A DNA stretch of 64,000 nt from Mastigocoleus testarum BC008 (lineage in GTDB: Bacteria > Cyanobacteriota > Cyanobacteriia > Cyanobacteriales > Nostocaceae). Made by a program: the position numbers and the translations under genes. Each line of letters opens with the position of its first letter. Position 1 is the first letter of the stretch. Location: NCBI RefSeq assembly GCF_001456025.1, contig NZ_LMTZ01000077.1, positions 62,001 to 126,000 of the forward strand, in the 5' to 3' direction. A model generated the notes under the pieces. It ran no database searches and was not told the DNA's origin. It worked only from the letters and a program-made list of their open reading frames with translations. Positions 27,547 to 37,611 of the stretch are shown piece by piece.

Positions 27547-28665
27547 TCAACCAAAAACTGGATTTAACCGCTTGAGAGCGCGACCTACCACATCGCTATA
27601 TCGCAATTCACCACAAAGAATTTTACCCATAACCTGTGGAGCCGAAGGACGTTTAACGCCTACTTTATAGCCAATACCGGGGAAATGATAGAAGACATTA
27701 GCTAATTTTTGCGCCCAAGCCATATCAGTACCCCATTGTTCGTTGATGATATTGGAGTACTCTTCTAAAGCATTAATATCTCCTGTAACAGCTTTATGAA
27801 TTGCTTCTGCTGCTTTTAAACCACTAAAAATTGAAGGTCTGATTCCTTCTGCAGTAAATGGGTCAACTACACAAGCAGCTTCCCCTGCTAAAACAGCACG
27901 TTCGGTATGCAGTTTTTGAGTACCATTCCACAAAGAAATTCCATAACCGTACTGTTTATAAGTTTGGACATCCAAACCAAATTTATCCCCGTATTCCTGC
28001 AAAATCTTTTTGAAGTTTTGGGATTTTCCACCAAGAAAGCTACCGATACCAATGGAATAACCATCTGCTTTGGGAAAATTCCACAGGTAACCGTTTTTAA
28101 CCATCCCAAACTCAAAGTGAGCGATATTCGCATTCTCTACCTTTGCTGCAGCTTCAGTTTCCAAAGCGCCGACTAGACAACGTTTGCGTTCCTTAAAACC
28201 CAACCATTTCGCCATTGGTCCTGAAGTACCATCAGCAGCAATTAAATAACGACCGCTGAAGGAACCATTAACTGTATTGACTTGCCAATGGTCACCTTTA
28301 AATTCAATACCAGTAGCTTTAGTATTATCTCTTAGTTCAGCCCCTTGTTTTTCAGCTTGTTTAACTAAAAAATGATCGAATATATCTCGTCGCACCATCC
28401 ATACTGGTTCAGGAGTTTTTAGTTCCGCTTCCACCGGATCACCCATATTCCAAGTACAGCGAATGGTGTTAGCCTTACTGGAAATTGCCGGACTGAAATC
28501 AAAATCAAACCATTGAGCAATCATCGGGGATACACCACCACCACAAGGCTTATATCTGGGTAATGATTCTTTTTCTAAAACTAATACTGAGTTTCCCCGT
28601 TTTGCTAAATGATATGCAGCTGTTCCACCTGCTGGTCCTGCGCCGACAATAATGCAGTCATACAT
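27547..28665 (-). CDS. Geranylgeranyl reductase-family FAD-dependent oxidoreductase
   Basis: 372 residues. The N-terminal FAD-binding motif is IIVGAGPAGGTAAYHLAKRG (5-24). A conserved PRYKPCGGGVSP segment typical of the geranylgeranyl reductase family follows at about 40-51, then the second FAD motif AVLAGEAACVVDPFTAEGIRP near 260-280. Members reduce isoprenoid double bonds (chlorophyll, tocopherol or archaeal-lipid side chains). It differs from the cyanobacterial ChlP sequence type at the N-terminus, so it is probably a paralogue with another prenyl substrate. It is a monocistronic minus-strand gene. Confidence 0.83.
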   Translation of the reverse strand: MYDCIIVGAGPAGGTAAYHLAKRGNSVLVLEKESLPRYKPCGGGVSPMIAQWFDFDFSPAISSKANTIRCTWNMGDPVEAELKTPEPVWMVRRDIFDHFLVKQAEKQGAELRDNTKATGIEFKGDHWQVNTVNGSFSGRYLIAADGTSGPMAKWLGFKERKRCLVGALETEAAAKVENANIAHFEFGMVKNGYLWNFPKADGYSIGIGSFLGGKSQNFKKILQEYGDKFGLDVQTYKQYGYGISLWNGTQKLHTERAVLAGEAACVVDPFTAEGIRPSIFSGLKAAEAIHKAVTGDINALEEYSNIINEQWGTDMAWAQKLANVFYHFPGIGYKVGVKRPSAPQVMGKILCGELRYSDVVGRALKRLNPVFG

Positions 28666-28935
28666 ATGCTTGTAGTTTTACTCCTGAGTCAGTTAAGTGT
28701 CGGTAGAATGCTCCGGAAGGCTTTTATTACTGTTGTGAATTATCAACGAGTATCAAAAAAATCAGCGAACACTCATGGATATTACATAGTGAACGCCAAA
28801 CATACAAGTCATTTATATTACATTATTCTCGTAAGCGCTAGTACTGTTCTATTTTGTAGCTTTTTTACCTCTTATATTTACTCAGTTAAGAAATGATTTT
28901 TTCTGAGATTTATTAATAACTAAAATTATTAATAA

Positions 28936-29385
28936 CTAAAATATTGGCAGTTTATTTCTTTCTTCACTTAAAGCTTGCATACTCGTATCAGAGTTAGTAC
29001 TTATAGTATCTATATAAGAAGATTTATAATTATTTTGATTTTCTGTTAAAAACCAGTGATGTTGGAATTTCTCTGTAGTTTCTTCAAATAAGAGAATAAA
29101 ATCACCAACTTGGATCGTATCACCACTATTTAAAATATATTCTTGGTTCAGTTCAACTTTTTGATGATTGATAGATGAGCCATTAGTACTCGCAAGGTCA
29201 GTAAAACAATAATTATCTTTAAATTTAAGGATAATAGCATGAACGCGACTAATTTCTGGACTGTTGAGAATTAAGTCACACTTTGGATATCTACCAATTA
29301 AGTATCGTTGTAATTTTTCTGTTTTTGATAAGAGTATTTCTTTTTGGAAGACTCCTGTAAATTTATTAAAAGCTATTATTCTCAT
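28936..29385 (-). CDS. FHA-domain protein
   Basis: 149 residues. The forkhead-associated domain covers about residues 25-100, with its phosphothreonine-binding residues visible: GRYPKCD, then SRVHA, then DLASTNGSSIN. It should bind phosphothreonine peptides, linking it to Ser/Thr kinases such as the one at the left end of this window. The first 20 residues and the Ser/Asn-rich last 45 residues are not conserved features. No transmembrane segment; it is probably a small cytoplasmic adaptor. The long gap upstream contains a strong hairpin. Confidence 0.88.
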   Translation of the reverse strand: MRIIAFNKFTGVFQKEILLSKTEKLQRYLIGRYPKCDLILNSPEISRVHAIILKFKDNYCFTDLASTNGSSINHQKVELNQEYILNSGDTIQVGDFILLFEETTEKFQHHWFLTENQNNYKSSYIDTISTNSDTSMQALSEERNKLPIF

Positions 29386-30071
29386 AATTATTGAAACTCT
29401 AATTTTATTGATGATTATAAGTTAATTATTAATTTATTATTTATTGTTATCGACTGTAAAAAATAACAGTTTTAATTTTAAATTTATCAATGTAGTAATT
29501 CTAGACAGATAAAACCCTACACAGATAACTTTTGGTAACAATATATAAATTGGATTAATTATTAGTATCGGTTATTAACCTGAGTTCTTGCTGATTGTTA
29601 CCTGAGAATTAGTTAAGAATTAAATGAGAGAACTGAGAAAGGTAAGTGGTTTTTAAGGAAACACAACAGAAAATAGGGATACTGATAACTTGCAACAGTC
29701 TCAATAACCGCCTTGGAACAAACTCCCAGGCTAATAGACGAACTCTGCTAAAGCAGACTAGGTAAGGCTTGTAGCTGTCTTCTATACTGTGTTAACAAAC
29801 ATGTCAACACCCGTATAGAAGATGCACCATTTTTATTCGGCTTCCTCCCCTAATGCTGACGCATCGCTTCCGCTAAGGGGAGGCTAGGAGGGGGTTTATC
29901 CCACACTTCCCTTACGGGTACGATGTGGGGCTTACGCCGTTTTAACTAAGTAAGGTGACTATGTTAGGGTTGACGTGATTTGTATAAATGGTTGTGACAA
30001 AAAAACTATTAGACTTCGCACTGCAATAGATCAACTTATGAGTTGGTAATTTCAATCTTCTAATTTCTTTA
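29386..30071. other. Intergenic region with hairpins and a dispersed repeat
   Basis: 685 bp upstream of the FHA gene and downstream of the U32 peptidase. It holds the strong stem-loop at 29778-29822 and a second palindromic block, CCTCCCCT (29844-29851) with AGGGGAGG (29876-29883). The GGGGAGGNTAGGAGGGGG text that follows is related to the 24-bp tandem repeat at 40029. No ORF. Confidence 0.5.
29778..29822. other. Long stem-loop, possible small RNA or regulatory structure
   Basis: A 10-bp perfect outer stem (TCTTCTATAC / GTATAGAAGA) stacks on a 9-bp inner stem (GTGTTAACA / TGTCAACAC, one mismatch) around an AACA loop. There is no T-run, so it is not a standard terminator. It could be a processed small RNA or a protein site. 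Confidence 0.45.
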
Positions 30072-32639
30072 TCAACTAACAACAGTTCCCCGAGTTACAC
30101 CCAACTGACTTTGCAATCTCAACTCTCGCCACAATTGGGAACCTGTAATGTATCCTTCGAGTAATTGCTGATAAAGATGTATTGTTTGGGTTACCTGCTC
30201 TGGAGTTTCATTCACACACTCAACTCGGAAATTTTGTAAACCAAGTTTGATTAAATGTTCTACGTACTCAGCACCAGTTTGAGCGGTACCATTAAATACC
30301 GTATTTCGACAACCAGCATCAGCTTGGAGAATATGTTCCGTACCCACGCGATCGCGAAGTTTAACTTGATGTTTTTCACAAGGACGACCGCAATCCCGAA
30401 AATCAATCCCTTCGGAAAGAAAGGCACAAAACACACAATGTTCCATATGAAACATCGGCATATGTTGGTGAATTGTTACTTCAAACCATTGGGAAGGAGC
30501 ACTTTTCAATAAATCTTCAAGCTGATTAATATTAAGGTCATAGGAAGCGGTGAGACGTTCTAAACCGAAACGATTTTTAAAGTAATCTGCAGTTAGAGCG
30601 TTAGCCACATTTAAGGAAAAATCCCCAATACAATTTTCTCCAGCAAAATACCGTAAATGGTCGTAGCTACGAATCAAATAACCATCCGCATTACTGGAAC
30701 GAACCTGCTGTAAAATCCAGTTTTCTGCTGGTTTGGTAATTCTCGGAGGTGCAACCCAGATTTGAGGGGATGGGTTAGGGGATGAATAATTAGAAAATTG
30801 AAGATGAGAAGATTGACGAACTATTTGGACAGCTTGTTTATATTTACGCGGGTCTTCAAATTCACAGTAAATGGTTTCGATTCCTGCTTTGAGTGTTGCT
30901 TCAAGTTGTTTAAGGTTACGAACTAAAACAATCAACTGAGGAGAAGGAAGTATAAGAGAATCCTTAACAGGAAGTAAATCTGATAATGAAGCGTTTTCGT
31001 TAATTTTCCAGAGCTTGGGTTGAGTTCGTAATTCTTCCAGTCGAGCGACAATTTCCCGACGCATTTTATTTAATTCACTCACTGGTAACATTAATTCACC
31101 TTCGAGGTGATTTTTCAACTCTCCCAAACAAAATGGAGTATTACCCAAACGTCCAAACTGTTCTTGTAAACGTTCCGTGGAAAGGGGCTTATTGCGAGCT
31201 TCGACCAGCGTAATTGATGATTTAACTTGCACCACATGACCGATTTCATCCCGTGCAATTGCGACTAAATTTTCATTTAATTCCCCGTATAGTTCCACAA
31301 AAATCGGACGCTGAAATTGGGGTTTTTCGCTAGCAAAACTCTGACGCACTTGCTTATCTAATTCTGGATCGCTGGTCTTCCAAATGCGATCGCCAATATG
31401 AATTTTTCTCAGATTTAAATCTCGTTTTCCAAAACGCAGTATAGTATCTTTTCCTTTACGCAATACCCCATAAACTCGACCCCCTTCTTCCTTCCTTTCG
31501 GGATGACCGCAATCAAAAACCACACCATCACCGGCTTTCACTGGCGCTTCCAAGCGGATCGTTATTTCTTCTCTACCCACCTGTTTAACTTCACCTAGAT
31601 ATACCCCACGCTTTTTTCCAAAGCGAGCGTGAACTAACTCTTGATTATTAATTCCTTCAAACCATCCCGTATATAAACCCCGAGAAAATGCCATTTCTAG
31701 GTTGTAGTGTTCTTGATTTCCCTTTTTAATCAGGGTTTTTTGTTGATTTTCAGGGATATCGGGAATATCTTTGATGACATTGTCTAATGCTTGTCGATAA
31801 ACTCGGGTGACATTAGCAACATACTCAGAAGCTTTTAACCGTCCTTCAATTTTCAAACAACTCACCCCAGATTTTACTAACTCCGGGATAACTTCCAAAC
31901 CCGCTAAATCTTGAGGACTAAGTAAATATTTGCGATCGCCCAAGTTTACTATTTCCCCATCTGATATTAAATCGTAAGGCATGCGACAAGCTTGAGCGCA
32001 CTCACCACGGTTTGCAGAGCGTCCTCCCAAAGCTTCACTGGTTAAACACTGACCGGAATATGCGACACATAAAGCACCATGAACGAATACTTCTAAAGGT
32101 AAAGACTTTTGATGGGAATTCTCTACACTGATCTGCTGCTGTATTTTATTAATTTCTTTAATGGAACATTCCCGCGCCAAAACCACCAAATTACAACCAA
32201 GTTCCTTCGCAAATTCCACCCCAACTGCACTAGTAATCGTCATTTGAGTAGAAGCATGAATGGGAAAGTCAGGTGATATATGACGAATCAGACGACAAAT
32301 TCCCACATCTTGAACGATGACTGCATCTACCCCAGCAGAAATAATTGAACGAATATATTGTTGTGCATCTTTCAGTTCTTGGGGAAAAACTAAAGTATTG
32401 AGAGTGACATAACCCTTAACTCCCCGCAGATGGAGAAACTCCATTAATTCGGGTAAATCCACCTCAGTAAAATTTTCTGCTCGCATGCGCGCATTAAACT
32501 TATCCAAACCAAAGTAAATTGCATCCGCTCCGTTTTCTACAGCAGCTTTCGCACATTCCCAGTTACCTGCTGGAGCGAGAAGTTCGGGAACTTGAAGGTT
32601 ATGAACCTTGGAGGTTAGAGAGTTAGGTTTGGCTGTCAT
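30072..32639 (-). CDS. U32-family peptidase/RNA hydroxylation protein (RlhA/TrhP-like)
   Basis: 855 residues. The N-terminus PELLAPAGNWECAKAAVENGADAIYFG and the middle motif SGQCLTSEALGGRSANRGECAQACRMPY (about 195-225) define the U32 family. Its conserved cysteines bind an iron-sulfur cluster. A second cysteine cluster, MFHMEHCVFCAFLS and DCGRPCEKH, lies near 740-770. E. coli homologues RlhA and TrhP hydroxylate cytidine in 23S rRNA or uridine in tRNA, and older annotations call them proteases or collagenases. The long form is usual in cyanobacteria. It is divergent from the CBS-PAS kinase; a piece of this gene is duplicated at 35440-35620. Confidence 0.9.
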   Translation of the reverse strand: MTAKPNSLTSKVHNLQVPELLAPAGNWECAKAAVENGADAIYFGLDKFNARMRAENFTEVDLPELMEFLHLRGVKGYVTLNTLVFPQELKDAQQYIRSIISAGVDAVIVQDVGICRLIRHISPDFPIHASTQMTITSAVGVEFAKELGCNLVVLARECSIKEINKIQQQISVENSHQKSLPLEVFVHGALCVAYSGQCLTSEALGGRSANRGECAQACRMPYDLISDGEIVNLGDRKYLLSPQDLAGLEVIPELVKSGVSCLKIEGRLKASEYVANVTRVYRQALDNVIKDIPDIPENQQKTLIKKGNQEHYNLEMAFSRGLYTGWFEGINNQELVHARFGKKRGVYLGEVKQVGREEITIRLEAPVKAGDGVVFDCGHPERKEEGGRVYGVLRKGKDTILRFGKRDLNLRKIHIGDRIWKTSDPELDKQVRQSFASEKPQFQRPIFVELYGELNENLVAIARDEIGHVVQVKSSITLVEARNKPLSTERLQEQFGRLGNTPFCLGELKNHLEGELMLPVSELNKMRREIVARLEELRTQPKLWKINENASLSDLLPVKDSLILPSPQLIVLVRNLKQLEATLKAGIETIYCEFEDPRKYKQAVQIVRQSSHLQFSNYSSPNPSPQIWVAPPRITKPAENWILQQVRSSNADGYLIRSYDHLRYFAGENCIGDFSLNVANALTADYFKNRFGLERLTASYDLNINQLEDLLKSAPSQWFEVTIHQHMPMFHMEHCVFCAFLSEGIDFRDCGRPCEKHQVKLRDRVGTEHILQADAGCRNTVFNGTAQTGAEYVEHLIKLGLQNFRVECVNETPEQVTQTIHLYQQLLEGYITGSQLWRELRLQSQLGVTRGTVVS

Positions 32640-32838
32640 GACACTGGGAGAAGTAGCTACACCTTAGTGATTTTATCGTTGTTGGCAAAAGATGGTGGAT
32701 TGTCTTTCTGAGCTTCCAATCAATAATCGGCTGAGGAAACTGTCTTTCTCCTGGAATATTACACAAGTTTTAAATTTGTTATATCGTAAATATTGGAGAT
32801 AAATTGTTTTTGCTCCAATACTTCTACCTGTAAGCTTT

Positions 32839-35397
32839 ATGCAGCAGAACCAATGGTTCTCCTTGACAGAGGCAATTTGCAAACCTCTGGTAGTGACCCC
32901 TGATACACCTGTAGTCGAGGTTATCGGTTTGATGAGTCAGGGGTGGGTTGGAAATTGCCGACTAGATAATTATGATTCCCCTTCAGATGAAAATTTGGTT
33001 ATCCAAGAAAATACTAGCGATTGTGTTTTAATCATCGATGATAGACAGTTAGTTGGTATTTTCACAGAACGAGATGTAGTGCAACTAATTGCTGCTGGGA
33101 GAAACTTAAAGGGAATAACTATTGCAGAAGTGATGAGCCGAGAACTGGTTGTTCTTAAAACTAATGATACTAATCAAGATATTTTTGCCGCCAGAAATTT
33201 AATGCGTCAACATGGCATTCGTCATCTACCCATTATGGACGAGTGTGATCGAGTCTTGGGAACTATCTCCTCTGAAGGAATACGACGGGCGCTGCGTCCT
33301 ACCCAATGGCTAAGATTTTGCAGAGTTCGTGAAGTGATGAATGTCCAAGTAGTACATGCACTTCCAACAGTCTCCGTGTTAGATGCAATTAAATTAATGA
33401 TTTATCATCATGTTAGTTGCATTGTCATTGTACAGGAAGTAAGGGGAAATAGAAAATATAGTAATTCTGGGGTTTCTAACTTACTCCCGATTGGAATTAT
33501 TACTGAGCGCGATATTCTACAATTCCAGAGATTAGAGTTAAATTTAGAATCTACCCAAGTAGAAGCGGTGATGAGTGCGCCCCTTTTTCTTGTAAGTCCA
33601 GAAGATTCTCTATGGGTGGTACAGTCCTTAATGCAGCAGCACCGAGTGCGAAGGTTAGTAGTTGCTAACTCCGAAAAAGAGCTAGTGGGAATTATTACAC
33701 AAACTAGTTTGCTACAAGCACTAGACCCAACTGAAATGTATGGAATTTTAGAATTATTGCAGCAAAGGGTGGGGGAGCTAGAAACAGAAAGAAAAGAGCT
33801 TTCGCAAAGTTACACTACCCAATCTCAACTTTATCGAGAAACACAAAAAGCATTAGAAGAACGTCAGCAAGCAGAAAAAGCACTTCAGCAAGAAAAAAAT
33901 TTAATATCTGCGATTTTAGACGTTGCTGCGGCTTTAATTGTTGTACTCGACCGAGAAGGTAACATAATCCACTTTAACCAAACCTGTGAAACAATCACGG
34001 GTTACAGTTTTGCAGAAATTAGAAATAAGCAGGTATGGGATTTCATACCTCTAGAAGAAATAGAAACTACTAGAGAAGTTTTTGAAGAGCTTAAAAGAGG
34101 TGAATTTCCCAATCAAAACGAAAATAATTGGCTCGCAAAGGACGGTAGTCGCCATCTTATTTCTTGGTCAAATACTTGTTTGATTGATGATAATGGCTCA
34201 GTAAAATATGTTATTGCCACTGGAATTGATATTACTGAAAAAAAGCAACTCGAACTACAGTTTCTCCGCACACAACGTTTGGAAAGTATTGGTACTTTAG
34301 CAGGTGGTATCGCCCATGATTTGAATAATATTCTCACACCAGTTTTAGCAATTGCCCAACTTTTACCACTCAAACTACCCAAAACTGACAATCAAACTCA
34401 GTATTTATTTGAAATGCTGCAAAATAGTGCTAGAAGGGGAGCAAATTTAGTTAAGCAAGTATTGTCATTTGCACGCGGTGTGGAAGGCGATCGCACAACA
34501 TTGCAAATTAAGCACATAATTTCTGAAATTAGAGAATTTGTTTGTAACACCTTCCCTAAATCCATTGAGATTGAAGTGAGTATAGCCAGGGATTTACGCC
34601 CTATTTATGCTGATGGGACACAGTTACATCAGGTATTCATGAATCTTTGTGTTAATGCCCGCGATGCCATGCCCAATGGCGGTAAATTAATTATCGGTGC
34701 GAAAAATATCGAACTAGATCGAAACCATGCGGCTATAAGTGCAAATAGCAATTTGGGAGATCATGTTGTAGTTACAGTTTCCGATACAGGGATAGGAATT
34801 CCTCCAAAAACTTTAGAAAGAATTTTTGAGCCGTTTTTCACCACCAAAGAACAAGGTAAGGGTACAGGATTAGGACTTTCAACCGCACTTGGTATCATCA
34901 AAAGTCACGGTGGTTTCATCAATGTATATAGTGAAGTGGGAAAAGGGACTCAATTCACAGTTTATTTACCAGCAGTACACACAGTAGAAACCACACAAAA
35001 TCGCCAAGAAGAAGCATCAATCGGAGGGGGAGAATTAATTCTTGTTGTAGATGACGAAGCAATAATTAGGCAAATCAGCAAAACATCCCTGGAAGAATAT
35101 AATTATCAAGTACTTACAGCCAGTAACGGAATTGAAGCGATCGCACTTTATGCCCAATATAAAGATGATATTAGTGTGGTTGTAATGGATATGATGATGC
35201 CTTCAATGGATGGTTTGACTGCGATCTATACCTTGCAGCAAATCAATCGCGAAGTAAAGGTTATTGCTGTTAGTGGACTACCCTCAAGTGAAAAAATAGC
35301 TACAGCAAATCAGGCTGGAGTTAAAGCATTTTTAGCTAAACCCTACACTAGCCAAGAACTGTTGAGGAATTTACACTTGGTAATTCATAATCCGTAA
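32839..35397 (+). CDS. CBS-PAS hybrid histidine kinase with receiver domain
   Basis: 852 residues. Two pairs of CBS domains occupy about 15-300 (for example GIFTERDVVQLIAAG, GIRHLPIMDE), which usually bind adenine nucleotides. A coiled coil follows (about 305-350), then a PAS domain (about 355-470, ILDVAAALIVVLDREGNI). The HisKA phosphoacceptor is AGGIAHDLNNIL (His near 493), followed by a HATPase domain (DTGIGIP; GTGLGLS) and a C-terminal receiver with the phosphoacceptor Asp in VVVMDMMMPSMDGL. All catalytic motifs are intact. No membrane segment, so it senses cytoplasmic energy or redox signals. A truncated paralogue lies 345 bp downstream. Confidence 0.93.
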   Translation: MQQNQWFSLTEAICKPLVVTPDTPVVEVIGLMSQGWVGNCRLDNYDSPSDENLVIQENTSDCVLIIDDRQLVGIFTERDVVQLIAAGRNLKGITIAEVMSRELVVLKTNDTNQDIFAARNLMRQHGIRHLPIMDECDRVLGTISSEGIRRALRPTQWLRFCRVREVMNVQVVHALPTVSVLDAIKLMIYHHVSCIVIVQEVRGNRKYSNSGVSNLLPIGIITERDILQFQRLELNLESTQVEAVMSAPLFLVSPEDSLWVVQSLMQQHRVRRLVVANSEKELVGIITQTSLLQALDPTEMYGILELLQQRVGELETERKELSQSYTTQSQLYRETQKALEERQQAEKALQQEKNLISAILDVAAALIVVLDREGNIIHFNQTCETITGYSFAEIRNKQVWDFIPLEEIETTREVFEELKRGEFPNQNENNWLAKDGSRHLISWSNTCLIDDNGSVKYVIATGIDITEKKQLELQFLRTQRLESIGTLAGGIAHDLNNILTPVLAIAQLLPLKLPKTDNQTQYLFEMLQNSARRGANLVKQVLSFARGVEGDRTTLQIKHIISEIREFVCNTFPKSIEIEVSIARDLRPIYADGTQLHQVFMNLCVNARDAMPNGGKLIIGAKNIELDRNHAAISANSNLGDHVVVTVSDTGIGIPPKTLERIFEPFFTTKEQGKGTGLGLSTALGIIKSHGGFINVYSEVGKGTQFTVYLPAVHTVETTQNRQEEASIGGGELILVVDDEAIIRQISKTSLEEYNYQVLTASNGIEAIALYAQYKDDISVVVMDMMMPSMDGLTAIYTLQQINREVKVIAVSGLPSSEKIATANQAGVKAFLAKPYTSQELLRNLHLVIHNP

Positions 35398-35435
35398 TTT
35401 TCCCAATCAAAGATATCAAAAAGCCTCAAGCCTAA

Positions 35436-35630
35436 ATCCAAAAAAATATTTGCGATCGCCCAAATTTACTATTTCCCCATCTGAAATTAAATTGTAAGGC
35501 ATGGGACAAGTTTGAGCGCACTCACCACGGTTTTCAGAACGTCCCCCCAAAGCTTCCCTAGTCAAACGCTGACCGGAATATGCAACGCATAAAGCACCAT
35601 GAACGAATACTTCTAATGCATGAATTGGTA
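35436..35630 (-). pseudogene. Fragment of a duplicated U32 peptidase gene
   Basis: This stretch is a diverged copy (roughly 90% by eye) of the U32 peptidase gene at about 31921-32100, in the same minus orientation. It includes the antisense of SGQRLT and RGECAQTCPMPY. It has no start, end or domain completeness. With the following region it shows that the U32-CBS divergent locus was tandemly duplicated. Confidence 0.88.
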
Positions 35631-35742
35631 TAAAAGCCTAAAAAATGGGCAATCAGGAAGATTACACAAGCCTTTAATTTGTTGTATCCTAGAATATTAG
35701 AGATTAATTTTTCTTGCCTCAACACCTCTAATAATAAGGTCT

Positions 35743-37206
35743 ATGTCCGTAAACCAATGGTTCTCCTTGGAAAAGGCAATTGAGCGTGAACCTTTGATTG
35801 TTACCCCTGACATAACCATAGTTGAAGTTATTGGTTTGATGAGTCAGGGGTGGGTGAGAAATTGCCCCCTGGATAATGATAATTCCACAGATGATAACTT
35901 TCCTGTTCGGAAACATTCCAGCAGTTGTGCTGTAGTAGTTCATGATGGACTATTAGTTGGTATTTTCACCGAGCGAGATGTGGTGCGGCTGATTGCTGCT
36001 GGTAGAACACTACAGGGAATAACTATTGCAGAAGTAATGAGCCGAGAACTTGTTACTCTGAAAACCGATCGTACCAATCAAGATATTTTTGCTGCCAGAA
36101 ATTTAATGCATCAACATGGCATTCGTCACCTACCGATTATGGACGAGTGCGATCAACTTTTGGGAATCATCTCCTCTGAAGGAATACGACGACAGATACG
36201 TCCGACCCAATGGCTGAGATTTTGTAAAGTTGCTGAAGTGATGAATTCCCAAGTCGTTCATGCACCTTTAACGGTGTCTTTAATGAATGTCATTAAATTA
36301 ATGGCTAATCATCATGTTAGTTGTGTGGTACTCGTACAGAAAGTAAAGGAAAGGGTACAAAAGTTAACAGGAAATGAGGAATCTAGTGATACTGAGGCTT
36401 GTGCTTTACTCCCAATTGGAATTATTACTGAGCGTGATATCCTGCAATTTCAGAGATTGGAGTTAAATTTAGAATTTATCCAAGCACAAGCGGTGATGAG
36501 TGCACCACTTTTTCTGATCAATCCGGAGGATTCTCTTTGGGCTGTACAGTCTTTAATGGACTACCACAAAGTACGCCGGTTAGTAGTTGCTAGTTCGCAA
36601 GCAGAACTGAGGGGAATTATTACACAAACTAGTTTACTACAAGCACTTGATCCAACTGAAATGTATGAGGTTTTAGAATTACTAGAACAAAAAGTAGAGG
36701 AACTAGAAACAGAAAAAAGAAAGCTTTCAGAAAGTTACACAACCCAATCTCAGCTTTATCAGCAGACACAAAAAGCATTAGAAGAAAGTCACAAGGTAGA
36801 AAAATCACTCCGAAAAGAAAACAATTTAATATCTACAATTTTAGATGTTGCTGCAGCTTTAATTGTTGTACTTGATAAGGAAGGAAAAATTCTCAGCTTT
36901 AACCAAGCCTGTGAAATAGCCATAGGTTATAGTTTTGAAGAAGTTGAAAGTAAACAGGTGTGGGATTTAATCGTTCCAGAAGAAATAGAAACTACTATAG
37001 AAGTTTTTGAGCAGCTGCAAAGAGGTGAATTTCCTATTCAATACGACAACCATTGGATCGCGAAAGATGGAAGTCTCCGTCTGATTACTTGGTCAAACAC
37101 TTGTTTGATTGATAATGATGGTTCGGTAAATTATATTATTGCAACTGGAATTGATATTACTAGAGAAAGCAAATTGAGACTCAGTTCCTGCGCACCCAAT
37201 ATTTAG
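35743..37206 (+). CDS. CBS-PAS protein, truncated paralogue of the hybrid kinase
   Basis: 487 residues matching the first part of the kinase at 32839 along its whole length: four CBS domains (about 15-300), coiled coil and PAS (about 360-475). It ends ATGIDITRESKLRL then seven unrelated residues. Alignment with the complete gene shows a 1-nt deletion shortly after ATTACT (near 37156). The shifted frame still reads QFLRTQYLES before a stop, and no HisKA, HATPase or receiver sequence follows. It cannot be a kinase. It may be a dead copy, or an adenylate/PAS sensor that pairs with or competes with its intact neighbour. The reading frame before the deletion is undamaged, which favours recent origin or retained function. 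Confidence 0.85.
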   Translation: MSVNQWFSLEKAIEREPLIVTPDITIVEVIGLMSQGWVRNCPLDNDNSTDDNFPVRKHSSSCAVVVHDGLLVGIFTERDVVRLIAAGRTLQGITIAEVMSRELVTLKTDRTNQDIFAARNLMHQHGIRHLPIMDECDQLLGIISSEGIRRQIRPTQWLRFCKVAEVMNSQVVHAPLTVSLMNVIKLMANHHVSCVVLVQKVKERVQKLTGNEESSDTEACALLPIGIITERDILQFQRLELNLEFIQAQAVMSAPLFLINPEDSLWAVQSLMDYHKVRRLVVASSQAELRGIITQTSLLQALDPTEMYEVLELLEQKVEELETEKRKLSESYTTQSQLYQQTQKALEESHKVEKSLRKENNLISTILDVAAALIVVLDKEGKILSFNQACEIAIGYSFEEVESKQVWDLIVPEEIETTIEVFEQLQRGEFPIQYDNHWIAKDGSLRLITWSNTCLIDNDGSVNYIIATGIDITRESKLRLSSCAPNI

Positions 37207-37611
37207 AAAGCTAGATAAAGGTACAAAAACAATAAAAATCGTTAAGATATTCTTTGACTGCTAAGTGCTGAAAACCCTACTGCAGGGGAATAACTCTCCA
37301 CTTCTCCTTAATCCAGCTTTTATCATTTGGCACAGAATTAGCAAAATATAAGTAATACTTGTAGTACATGATCATAAAAAATCGATTTCAAAACTTCAGT
37401 CAGCCTAGGTTTTAAGAAGCTGCACCGCGAATAGTTTATTTCTGCTGGAATTTTTTTTGAATTCAAAAAAATTATATTGAAAACCTTGTTCACAGTTAGC
37501 AATACTCACACTGAACATGAGGTTTATCGCCAAGCTTCATAAAACTAAGCCACTAAATAGAAAAGTTGGCTGGGAAAACTTTTCTGTTCCAGGAGAAGGA
37601 GAAGCGAACCT
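37207..37611. other. Intergenic region upstream of the decarboxylase
   Basis: No ORF. AGGAGAAGGAGAAG at 37592-37605 is a strong purine-rich ribosome-binding region just before ATG 37612. No further kinase sequence of the duplicated locus was recognised here. Confidence 0.4.
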
